A stretch of DNA of 64,000 nt from Podospora pseudocomata (lineage: Eukaryota > Ascomycota > Sordariomycetes > Sordariales > Podosporaceae), in the NCBI RefSeq assembly GCF_035222375.1, contig NC_085890.1:992001-1056000 (forward strand), given 5' to 3'. Positions 12,235 to 23,692 of the stretch are shown piece after piece. The notes beneath the pieces are model-generated. The model was not told the DNA's origin and did not search any database. It saw only the letters and a program-made list of their open reading frames with translations. Both the position numbers and the translations under genes were made by a program. How positions within the stretch are numbered: position 1 is the first letter of the stretch; every line of letters begins with the position of its first letter.

Positions 12235-14755
12235 GTGCCTGAGCAACCCGGGGGAGGAGACCTGGGCCAAGGTGTACGACAAAGCGCTGCCATGCCGGCT
12301 ATATGGTCAGTGACAAGATGGCCATTTGGAATTTAGGGGCAAGATTTTACGAGAAGAGAGCCTTGATTACTTGGCCTGGGTTTGCTCGGTGTGGTTGGAG
12401 AGTCTACAACTACCCACGGGAGGGAGTGTGCATTTCTACGATTCTGTGCATTTCTTGTTTCTTCACAGCGTTGGGTTTTCCATCTTTATGCCCTTGACTT
12501 TTCGGTCACCCGAGACTTTTGGTATGATTTACCAGCACGGCGTTATGGTTCGTTGAATGTTTTGGGGTGGGAAGGAAGGGCAAAGGACAAAGGCATGGTG
12601 TGCCAGTGACTACCTGGCACACATAAACGCTTTGCTCACGTACATACGTTGGAACCACTCATGTGTTTTCTTGCATCGCATTGCTGTTATGATTTACAGC
12701 ATGGCGTCTTGGTTTTGGGGTTGACAAGCTGTCTTTAAATTACGTTGCGAAGACTAGAGGGAGGCAGGAAGGGAAGGAAAAGGGAAAGAAGCCTTGTGTT
12801 ATAATGGAGCCTCGTTGATTTCATCATCGACATCATGTTCGACCACGAACAACAGGCGTTACATTCGTCAGTGGCATATTCTTATTTCTATCAATAACAC
12901 CGACAGGCAGCAGGTTATGGCATCTGAAGTTGGTTAAGGAAGGAGGAAGGCGAGGTCAAGGGAAGCGATGAGTTTTGTATTTTTGGTGGTGACGTCTCAC
13001 CTTAGATGTAAAATGGGCAGATTAAGCTGCCTGACAAGTGACGTATATGTGTTGCGGGCTAATTGTTAGATTACTAAATCAAACATTGTAATGTGTGTAT
13101 CTGTGTTTGATTTTGGTTTGTCTAAATGTGCGCAGTCTATGAAGGGAAACAGAGCCTTGCCAGGAACTGGAGTACCTAGGGGTGAGACAGATCACGTCAG
13201 CTGTCATACTTAAGCTTTGGGCTCCGGCGGCTTGGTTAAGAGCGATGCAGAAAGTCAAAACTGGGCACGTCTTTTTTGGGGGGGGGGGGGGCAGCTGATG
13301 CCAAGACTTGTGTGTTATTTTCCCGGTTTGAATCTGTTGGATGAGATCGGACCAAGTGCCGGGTGATGGGCTGGCGCTAGGCCGAGATGGTTTGTTTCTT
13401 CCAAACCGAGTGACTGTTTATCTGTCTACTCCGTACCTAGGAAGAATGGGAAGAGTGATGGATGGGGGTGTACTTGTGACGATGAGAAGAACAGACGGGA
13501 ACATGTCCTAGGTGTAAATAAAAAAGTCCCCAGCGCAAAAAGAGCCAAGAACTCTGCAGACAGCTTCAGGTCGAGCCGCCCGTAAAACAGAGCTGGAGCA
13601 CACCACTGACACTTCCCTGTCACCCTGTTCGCTGTCCCCGGTCCCCGGCGACTCCACTGTTCGCGCACCGCTGCCCGCCCGCGGGAATCCACCCTCGGCT
13701 TCCCACTGTCCACTGCCTGCACTGTCCGTTGTCCGCTGCCCACACCCACAGCAACACCCACGCCCACACCATCCACAACATCACCACGTCCGGACCGCAC
13801 GATACCATCTCCGATTTTCCCACGTTCGAGCCGGCTCGTGATCACGCTCTACCCCCGATTCCACTTCCCATACCTACCGCGCCCGTTCGATTGACCAGCC
13901 CGTTGCCCTGTCGCCATCATATGCGGGCAACATCACGACCAACCTACCGTCTTTTCGAGAGATGTGCTCGTGTCTGAGCCGCGAAGATAAGGTCGCTTCT
14001 CGGAGGCTGGGATAAACTCGGAGGACAACCACCGATTTCGACATCGCGAGGCGGTATTATTTTCTTCTGTCACGGACTGACGCCAGAGAGGCCTTGTCGC
14101 TACCGCCGAGCTTGTTGACGGGAACTTTTGGTACGTGTGTTGGCACATTCTGTCTGCCCGTTGGGGAAACCTTGATGCGAAAAGACCCAATTGCCCCGCA
14201 GAGTGAGACCCGAATCTCTGATTCAACTCGAAAGGGGGGCAATATTTTTTTTTTGGATCTCTTTGCGGGAAGCGCGCCGGGGGAAAGAGGTTATCGAAGA
14301 CAGACACGGGACCATACTGACTGACGGGTCGCGACCTGGCAGACAATTTGCGCGCGCGCGCACGAGCTTTCTTCGTTTCTAGTTGCTTTGCGCACCACCC
14401 TCCAAGCAGAGCTTGACATTGTGTTGTTCTTCTTCTTCGGTTGCTTGCGTGCAGTTATTCGGTTGGCATCCTCAGGTTCCGTCCAAAGCTTCCGCAGACT
14501 ACGGTCCAGCAGTTTAAACAGCAAACCTGCCTTTTGGGCCGCGGAAAGTTTGGTTTTCCACCTCCAACACCACCAAGCAAAGGTCCGGATTCTTCCCCAT
14601 CATCGAACACGCACCGCACCAACATCTGCATCCTCCACTTTTTGTGCGGCAACGAGAGAAGAGAAAAGGCACCGCCAACGAGACGTCACCAACTAGAGAA
14701 ACGAGCTACACGACCGACCGCACCACTAAGATACGAGCGCCCAAATGTCCCAACA
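12235..14755. other. intergenic, no gene seen
   Basis: 2.5 kb after the coiled-coil gene. It holds a 14-G run (13278-13291) and, from about 13700, C-rich then mixed sequence that looks like promoter and 5' leader of the gene at 14756. No coding signal on either strand. Confidence 0.5.
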
Positions 14756-17577
14756 ATGAAGAGAACGATGGATGGAGCGAAGAAGAATGCAGAAGATCTC
14801 GTGGCCCAGCATATTCTTCCCAACTGCCCGTACCATCTCTCGTTGTACCACAACCGCCAGTACCCCAAGGCTGAGGAGTGGTGGTTTAACGGCCCCAGCG
14901 CCCGCCTGCAGTACCAGACCTTCTCGTCCGATGCCGAGCGTGGGTTTTTGTATACTGTACCGCCGTGGGTCATTGTCGAGGAGGAGCAGGCCGCTCAGAT
15001 GCCTCCCAGACCGGTCCCCAAGACGGGCGAGAGGAAGAAGATAACGCTTTCCGAGGCGTTGAAGAGGAAGCAGTCGCCCATGTCGCCCATGGGGAATAAT
15101 AGTAGTAGTGAGACGCCGGTTAGATCGGAGAGCCGGGTGGCGAATGGGAGTGGTGCTCACAAGCCGCCACCACCGCCGCCATCGAGGGAGAGGGAGAGAG
15201 AGAGGGAGAGGGAGAGGGAGAGAGAGAGGGAGAGGGAGAGGGAGAGGGAGAGGGAGAGGGAGAGGGAGAGGGAGAGGGAGAGGGAGAGGGAGAGGGAGAG
15301 GGAGAGGGAGGTTGTGGTGAAGAAGGAGAGTTTGAAGCCAGTGGAGAGGTCGGATGCGCGTCGGGTGGTTTCCAAGACAGATTCCCGGTCGGATTCCCGG
15401 GTGGAAAGGCCACCGCGGCCAGAGGTGAATGGGGACAGGTACGAATTGAGAGGGAAGAGGTCGCTGTTGTGGCCGTCCATGCTAACAAAGACGACAGAAG
15501 TAAACATCCCCCACCGCCACGGTCGCAGCCCGAACCCGAGAGCAGAAAACGTGTCGCGGATACTGAATCGAGCTTGCCCCCACAAAAGCGACCCAGGAGC
15601 GAGCAGGTCAGCACCTCGAAGCTCGACCGCGAATATGGCCGGCAGCCAAAACCGGAACCACCACGGGGTCGCGACAGAGGGGTCCCTGAGAGAACACAAA
15701 GAGAGCGAGACACAAAGAATGATTCACTGCGTCCGACCACGAATGGCTTGGCGCCTGCGTCGACGGACAGGGACAGAGAAAATACTGCGTCTCCGAGATC
15801 AACAATACAAGTTAATGGGTCGAGAGTCCGGCCAGATAGCGGCAGATCCACTCCTCGAAAAGGAGAAGGGTTGACGAAGTCGCTGTTGCCCGAATTATTA
15901 TCACCACTTCACCCAAGTCTGGAGGCCGAGCTCGAGGAGCACAGGCCGAGGAGAAAGCTAGCGGACAAGGCGCCACCGCGATCACAAAAGGCGGACGGGG
16001 GCCCGCCGCCGGCGAAGAAGAGGAAACCGCCTGTGCTGCCGGAGCTTTTGTCGCCGACGCTGCCCGCGATTGTGGAGGAGGCTTTGATACAGAGCAACCA
16101 GACGCCGGCCAGAAATCAGTCGGGGAGTCAGTCAGAATCGTCTCCTAGCAGTGCAAGAAAGACCATCATTGCGGCCCCGTTGATATCACTCCCCCCACCG
16201 GCAGAGGAGAAGCCGCCCCCGCGACCCAGCAGGATCGTGACCCTGAAGCTGAAGAAGGCCAACGCCAAGCGGGCCAAGGACTTGTTGAGTCTGCCGTCGA
16301 AATCGGCAAAGGACGCCCTCAAGAAGGAGCGGTCGATCAGTGTGGAAGCAACGCCGCCGCCAGCGAGAAAACGGCCTCGGCCGGCGGATGAGATTGAGCA
16401 GCCCCCCGCTCCTCCGCCGGTCATACCACCCAAGTCTCGGGGTGTCAAGGCGGAGCTCATGAAGAATAACCATAACAGTCCGTCGACTCCGTTGAGGGTG
16501 CCGCCGCAGGGTGGTAGTGCTTCCCAACCTACACCCCTCCGCCCCAACTCGACAACCCCGTTGAAACACAGCATCACGGCGGCAGTGTCTGGGAGTGCCG
16601 AGGCGGTCACTGCTGCTGCTCGCCCCCCCACGAGGGATGTCGCTCCCCTCGACCCGAAAACAATCGAAAAGTCGGAGCACCACCGGAAAATCCACCAGGA
16701 GCTTGTGGCTTTGGGGACAAAGATCAAGCACACGCGGGATGACCTTTCCAAGTCTAGTCATGGAAACCCCTCCCCCGCAGAAGAGAAACGGCTCTCTGCC
16801 CTCCACCTCGAGATGGTCCTAACATATTTCCTCGCCTTTTACAACCTGAATTTGTCGAGGACGTTGGCGGGGAAGTCGGGGGATATCCAGATGTGGGAGT
16901 CGCTGCTGCCGCATATTGCGGAATTGAGGGGGAGACAGGGGGTGAGGCAGAGTAGGTGTTTGAAGGCGTTGGCTTGCCAGCTGCATGCGAGTTGTTTGGA
17001 TCAGATTGTGCACGCGTATTTCATGCTTGATGAGGGGAGCGCGGGGGTGTGGTTTAGGCGGGTTGGCGGAGTGGTGCAGAAGGGCGGGAGGATGTGGGCT
17101 GAGGCGGAGGGGTTGGTTGGTTTGGTGGGGGAGGGGACGGGGTTGAGGATGAGGGGGGGGGTTATGGGGATGGGGGTTGAGGAGGTTGTTAGGGAGGCGT
17201 TGGTGGTTATGAGAAGGTGGGCGAAGGGGGAGGGGGTGGAGTGGGTTGGTGAGGGGGTGGGGAGGTGGGTTGGGGAGGGGGGAAAGGAGGATGGGGGGGG
17301 TGGTGGGCGGGAGAAGGGTGGTGGTGGGAGGGAAAGGGAGAAAGAAGAGGGGAGAGACAGACACGGTGGAAGAGATTTCCCGCCGAGAGAACATCGTGAT
17401 CGGGATCGAGAACGGGGAGGCGGGAGGGATAGAGATCGGGATAGAGACCGAGATCGGGACCACCCTCCGCGTGAGAGAGAAAGGGATGGCCCACCAAATC
17501 ACCGTGACAGGGATATGTTGCGGGATCGAGACCGTGACAGAGGAGGAGGACGGAACTCAGAGCGGGCGGGGAGATGA
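14756..17577 (+). CDS. low-complexity nuclear protein, 2 exons, 920 aa, family not identified
   Basis: Exons 14756-15438 and 15498-17577; intron 15439-15497 (GTACGA, GCTAAC, CAG), phase 2. The first ~75 residues form a compact, probably conserved domain (NCPYHLSLYHNRQYPKAEEW, FLYTVPPWVIVEEEQ). Then a run of some 22 RE dipeptides, a basic Pro/Ser-rich stretch with two similar motifs (LPELLSPLHPSLEAELEE and LPELLSPTLPAIVEEAL), and a helical region near residues 640-800 (KIHQELVALGTKIKHTRDDL, LEMVLTYFLAFYNLNLSRTL). The end is again RD/RE-rich. The mix is typical of transcription or splicing-associated nuclear proteins; an Ell/elongation-type cofactor is one possibility, unproven. The C-terminal third is strongly G-rich. 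Confidence 0.8.
15188..15308 (+). repeat. in-frame GAGAGG/GAGAGA microsatellite coding (Arg-Glu)n
   Basis: A hexamer repeat inside exon 1 of the 920-aa gene, giving an uninterrupted run of Arg-Glu dipeptides. Repeat number is likely to vary between strains because hexamers slip without changing frame. Confidence 0.9.
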
Positions 17578-20500
17578 GGATGGGATGTTTGTTTGACTTT
17601 TTTTGTTGTTGTTGATCATTTTATCTTGTTAGCGGGATACCACACCACTTGTTGCCAGCGAGGGTTTTTCTTTTTGTTTTTTTTTGCTATGGGAATGGTA
17701 TGGGATGGGGATGGGGGAGTTTAAAGGTTTTGTTTCAAGTGTAAAATGGGACTGTCAGACATAAATCAAGTATGCAGATATGGGGATGGAAAGCGGATTA
17801 ACTCACAAAGAGAAAGGGGGGTGTTGTTGTTGTTATTGTTGTTCTTGTATTTGAGGTGTGTGATATTGAGTGTTTATCTTGGAAAGAGAGAGACTGTGGA
17901 TGGATGAATGGATGGATTTGTTTAATATGGGTTGTTGTTGTTCTTTTGTTCCCCGGGGGGTCATGTATGAGATTGTGATGTTGTGGGGGTGGGGGGTGGG
18001 GGGTTTTGATATATGGACTTGATACCAGCCATGTTTTTGAGGTACCTGTGAGGAGAGCTGGGGGGTAAAATGGATGTAAATGATACCTGTTAGCTGTTGG
18101 AAATTTTGAAGATGAGTTGGCTGTGATCTGGACAGCAGGTGTGAAAATGGCCATGATGTGATATCTACGGTGGTTAACAGGGTGCAGGACCCGTGGTTGA
18201 TGGTCCATGGAGAGAGGTTATATCTATTTTGAGCACACTAGGTAAGGTAGGTACTTTTGTAAACGCAATCTTTGACTCATTTTATCATTAAGTTCTGAAG
18301 ATTTGACTTTGGTGGATTAAGTGACTTTCTCAGTCACCATTTCTATCTCATGGGCACAAACAATAGCTCCCTCCCAGTCCGACCTTTTTGCTTTGCTGAT
18401 TCATGCAGGGCATAGCAGGCGAACTACCTCCTCACACAGGTAACAAAACACCTGTTGGGTTTCATCAAAGGAAGGGTAGTTAGTGATTATAATGCGAATA
18501 TACCCGAGGCTGTAGGGGAGAAACAAAGTCGTCTGTGACAGCGATTCATACATCTCATTCGCTATGGATATCCACCATGTTCTTCAGTGATAAATCGTGG
18601 CTATATCTCCATTGTTTTGATGGTCTCGAACTTGCAATATCAACAAGAGTCCATTTACGAATCACTTGATTATTCCTGGTAGTGACAGTCTCATAATACT
18701 TTATCAAGTCTAATAAAAGTTGAGTAAATACCACTATTCTTCTCCATTCCACATCCCAATAACCCCTCCCCCTAAGCAGCAGCAAACTCCCTCCCTTCTC
18801 CCCGACAGCCCAGCAAAATCAAACCCATCATGAAAAAGGTAATGTCTTCCCTTTTCTCACAGCCCACCCAACGGATGGGTAACAGGTGAGCCACATTCGA
18901 AAAGCAAAGGAATTTTGATCTGATGATTTTAGATCCCCCAGAGTCTTCTTTTTGTTTTAAAGAGCATATCCCCCAGATCCCACTACACCGCCACCACACC
19001 ACCCCTCAACTCTCCAACCCATCGATACCAAACCCGCCCAAGTACCCAGTCCAATGCTCACGACCCAATAGCAACAGAAGACCACTTCATCATGAAGATG
19101 GCTATCATCACGTGGAATCACCCAGCCCTCCCCGTCATAAGAAGCCGTCGTTGCTGAGATGTGGAAAGGTTAACAGTGAAGACACAGTAGAAGGGAGGTG
19201 TTATCAGGAAAGGGAAGAGAGTTTCACCACAGAGATCGTGCAACACTTTCCCATCATGGACTTGTACAGTGCTGTGAGGTGAAGTGAGCTATAAAAATAT
19301 ATATAAAAAGGGAGGGAAAGGGAAGGGGAAGGCGATGTCTGGGGGTTGGAAGCTAAGGGGAGGGAGGTGTGTGTTAGACGTAGACTACCTAAGTAGGTAA
19401 GTTGGATCTCTTGCAAGATAGTGTTGCTGTTGAAGCGGGTTGAAGATAATGGTACGTTTGGTTTGGTTTTGTCAATGAATGACGACGTTCAGGTTTGGTT
19501 TGGTTTGGTTTGGTTCAGTTTGTAATGTCAAATGATGACACGTTTGTTGAGCTGCGCCAGTTGCAACAGTTGCAGGAGCTGCATGCTTTGTAGAATTTGT
19601 TTGGTGGTTGAAAAGTCAACGAGGTCAACGAGCGCAACAAGGTCAAAGACTTCACCAGGCACGGCCATGCCGGTCTGGAGATGAAGAACACGATCGCTCA
19701 AGGGCGGTAGGGTCTGTCTGCAAGATGCGACGGTGAAGAGCATGGCTCTGGTGATGAGGATGCGGCAAGGTACACGCGGCAACACACGCATAGGTGAGGG
19801 GAACGGGCAGAGTGCATGAGGTGAGGATCGGAGCTGTCACGTGCGGTCCGTGGTCTTGTGAGTCCCGTTCACAAAGTTGGAGTGCGCTGGTACACATCTC
19901 TGGCAACACATCGGGATCATCAAACCTGAGAAGACCCAAAAGATGATCCGTCCTCTGCGGTTGATGGTTTGATCTCCCAAGTTCATCGTGTCAAGCCCCC
20001 GGTATCGCGACGGCTGGCAATATTCCCCTCGAGCACCTGAAAAGACAAAGTCTTGGACTCCGGTGGCATGTGATGCCACGGCCTGCATCTAGTGCAGACC
20101 AAAGTTGATGTCTGATAGTCCATAGTCCGGCGGCAGCTGTCACACTCTCTGCCTGGTAGCGTGAGCCATTCTCTCACGATGTAGTGTATGACATTGGGTC
20201 AACGACGGTTCCCAGTCAAATGACAAGTCCCCCAGAAGAGTAGCTCTGAGCAGGTCAATATGACTGAGATGAGTTTGCGTCATGGTAATACTTACGTGTG
20301 AATCACATCAGGCCTGATGTCCTCGTTGCGCGGCGAGGTTGAAGTTCATCGAGGGTCAAAGTTTACTGAGGTCAGAGTTCATGAGGTCAGATTTCATCCC
20401 AGAAAAGATGGGTCATGGTCCATTCAAGGGGATGTCCCGTATGGATGTGTCGCCAATGATCGCGGTCATGAGCAGGCAGGACATGATCCACGAGTTGGGT

Positions 20501-20823
20501 CGAGTTCACTGAACTGACTGACGAATGGCGATGGTATCTTTTGAAGAGTTCGCAAGTCTGCCGTCTTGGCTTTGGCTCGTTCCCCACGTATGAGAATTGT
20601 CTCAGAATTGGGAAGACGACTCATCATCATGCCGAGCTGTGACCTGTCACAATAGAAGAACTCGTCTGGCAATAAAGCCATGGGAAGCTTTCAGAAACGC
20701 CACCCTGTGGAGGAGTGGCTGCTCGTGTTCATCAACTGTTATACCACTTTTGACTTGTAATTATCCGAGAATAATACACATAATTGTGTTGAACTGAGGA
20801 AACAAACTCTGCCCCATCCAGAA
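17578..20823. other. intergenic 3.2 kb, no confident gene
   Basis: Mostly unstructured sequence. A (GGTTT)n tract lies at 19492-19516. On the minus strand between 20681 and 19528 are several short open frames, one with ATG at 20681 (MALLPDEFFYC) and one with two CxxC pairs near 20130 (CDSCRR, CTRC). I could not join these into a sensible spliced gene, so they stay unannotated. A decayed gene or long non-coding RNA is possible. Confidence 0.4.
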
Positions 20824-21928
20824 TCACAGCTCGTCATCACCAGAATCCGTCTCACTCCCCGGTGGAGGAGTGGCTTCCTTTTTCGTCGTGTTCCTCAAAT
20901 GATGCCTCGTAGGCAGCGCCCCGTCCTTCTTTGGCGCAGGCTTCCTTGGTTGAGCTTGTGGCGGCGGAATAGGCTCGTCATCATCAGGCTCGCTACCCGT
21001 GGCGTCATCATCGGTGGTCTGGCGATCCTCACCCTCGGCGCTGACCTTGGCTGGCTCTGGCGTATCGATATCCATCCTGTCAGCATCACTAACCGGCCGA
21101 GCAAAGCCATCATCCGAGTCAGACGACCCTCCACCCGAAGCATCCTCCAAAGCCTTCCTCTTGGCTCGTCGTGATGGCGCTGGGTTTCTGTCTGCTTGGC
21201 TGCTGGCAACTTGCGCCACACGAGCCGAGATAGCATGGCCAGAAGATCCTGGCCGCGCCGCAGCCAACAACCGCTGCTGCTCCCGAATCTTGACTTTCTT
21301 CTCGTTGAGGATATCGCAGAATTTCTCCAGGATTTCCGACTCCCTATCCTTCTTTGCCTGTGTGAGTTCGTCCAGCTGATTTCTGAGCTCCGTGATCCTA
21401 GCTTCCAAGTCGGTTACTTTCGCCGTTTCGGTAGCCACAGTTTCTTGGAACTTTTCCCGCTCCAACGCAACAGCTCCGCACCAGTCAAAGAGCTGGACCT
21501 CTTCATCCTCCTTGTACTTGAGGGCCAGAGTTCCGAGACGTTGGTTGATACCTTGTACTCGTCTCCTGACAGTAATAGTGAGCGACACTTCCGACTTGAC
21601 CTCAGCACCAGCTTCGATGCCCTCGACCGGGTCCCCTCTGAGAAGAAAAGATTTCAAGATTGCTTCCCACTCTTCGGGTGAGCATGGGCTGTTGCTGACC
21701 CTGTATTCGCCAATACGGTCGTGCCTCACTGGTGTGATATTAGCACGACATGGCTCGGGTTTTTCCTGTGCTACAATTAAACGTACGCTTGATTATGAAT
21801 GGGGCGTATCCGTCAGTGGCCACAAACTTGACGTTGAGCGGCTTGGATCCGGAAGGAGTGACTTGACCGAGCACGTAAGCCCCCTCCTGGTCGGTCCTGG
21901 GGATTCGTATGATGTGAGGGGTTGCCAT
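20824..21928 (-). CDS. XRCC4/Lif1-type DNA ligase IV cofactor, 2 exons, 348 aa
   Basis: Exons 21928-21787 and 21728-20824; intron 21786-21729 (GTACGT, branch GCTAAT, CAG) gives FIIK-LRHDRIGEY. The N-terminal half is an XRCC4-like head (HIIRIPRTDQEGAYVLGQV, VSLTITVRRRVQGINQRLG, EVQLFDWCGAVALE), followed by a coiled-coil stalk from ~130 to ~200 (TDLEARITELRNQLDELTQ). The tail is acidic and Ser/Asp-rich with a basic patch (RRAKRKALEDA). XRCC4 proteins dimerise through the stalk and hold DNA ligase IV there for non-homologous end joining in the nucleus. Length fits fungal members. Assignment rests on domain order and motif likeness, not on a search. Confidence 0.82.
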
Positions 21929-23692
21929 ATTGTGTGTACGAGGGCGGGATGGGTGTTTGGAATAGAAAACTGGATTGCAGTTCCTGCTGGAGGAGTGACG
22001 CCGATTGCTGGACGATTTGGGTGCCGCAGCGGCTGAAACGAGCCGTGAGATTTCAGGAGGAGCAAAATAAGAGTCCGAAGGTATAGCAGTTGACTGTTTT
22101 GAGCCAACGGCGCCGTGAGGAACACAGAACCTTGATGCTTTGAGAGACGGCCCGGAGCCAGCTCGCCGGTGTGGGTGCGGGGAAGGCGGGAAGCTCGCGG
22201 ACAATGCTATTTTTCGGTTGATGAGTCAAGAAGCCGAGACTTTTGGGAGGGTATACGGAATGGGATCAGATGCAAGGGGGTGTGGTGATTGTAATGGTAT
22301 AGGGGATGGAGTTTGATTATAAGAGGGAAAAGCAGGTCCAGGCAGCGAGGGCGACTCCAGGGATTCAGGTCCTAGAAATTTAGGCAACACAGCTTAAACT
22401 CAGAGCAAATAGCTGTAAGGTAGCTATAGCAGCACACAACAAAGACTTCCGTAACGCTTGGTTTGGGATCGAAAAATGAAGGCATCAAATAGTTGCCCAA
22501 CACAGCAAAAGGCTGGTGTGCCGATCTCAGAATGCGATGCAACAAGCGATGCAAAAAGACAGGACGACAGTGGTTTCCGATGCCAATACCGATGAGGTCA
22601 GAGGTTGGCTCACCTTGCACCATGCGGCACACTTGCTATGGTCCCACGAAGACGAGGAGGAGAGATGGAGGAGAGATGGAGGAGAGATGAACTCTTGTAT
22701 TTTGGTGACTCGTGTTAATAAGATTGCCATCTGATCATATTACTTTCTTTTCTTGTTGTGCCCGTCAGTGCGCTCCAATGTCAACCCGATGACAGAAGTG
22801 TTGAGTGTGTGGCAGCTGTTGCTATTGGAGGGCGGGGGGTTCGTGTTTTTGCGCGTCATGGACGCGACTCGCATGCTTTGCAGACGGCAGCAGACCGAAC
22901 AGGCACTGCATGAGACATTTAGGGGAGGAGTGGCTAGATATTCCTGGAGTGCCACGGAGTGTAGACAGATATATCAGTTGACGAAGATATGAAGCCAGCA
23001 AGGGTGGAATGTTTGGCTGGGAGTGGATTCACAAAGAAGACGATGTTGTGCATGTTTGGAGGGGGTTGAGGTGCTAAAACCGGCCCCTGCGGATTATTTG
23101 GTGGCCGGTGGAGTCTTGGGACAAGCCGGGGGGAGCATGGGCCTCCACCCACTTTGTGTCTCATTGCATCTCGCCTCCCACCCACCTTTTGATTCACCAC
23201 CAAAAGCACCCGCCCGCACTGCCTCTGTGTGCGTCGTGTGCGCTCTCCCATCTCTCTCTCTCTCTTTTGCCAGCCACACCTTTCCACACATACCAAGGCA
23301 CCACATCCCGCCTCTTCGTTTTCGACCACTTCCCACCACAACGTCACCTCAGAGAGCCCACACGAGCAGCAGAAATTCCTGCATTCTTGCAATTACGAAA
23401 TAGCCCTCCCCCGCAGCATAACCCCTGTATCGCGCTCTCTTTTGTCTCTTTTGCCTCTTTTGCTTCGTATACCAACAACAAACCTACACCACTCCTTACC
23501 GACCCGGAATCACTCCTCCCGACTTTTACACCTGCACACCTTATGCGACCGTTAGCTGTTCTTATTGCTCCCTGAGAAAGGAAAACAATTGCCTGCCCGG
23601 GTGGCCGATGCCAACGTGTTGACGACTATGAATCCTCATTACTGACTCGATCGCCCATCGTCGCTACACAACAGTAGTCGTCGCGATCGCAC
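21929..23692. other. divergent intergenic XRCC4 / BYR4, no gene seen
   Basis: 1.76 kb with only short unconvincing frames. The part from 23150 to 23560 is CT-rich and looks like promoter and 5' leader of the plus-strand gene. Confidence 0.5.

Noticed and set aside
16128-16806. 207-codon minus-strand frames over the 920-aa gene
   Set aside because: Antisense shadow of the plus-strand coding exon, which has splice sites and repeated motifs.
19528-20681. Series of short minus-strand frames with CxxC pairs
   Set aside because: They could not be joined with credible splice sites into one protein; left as an unresolved gap.
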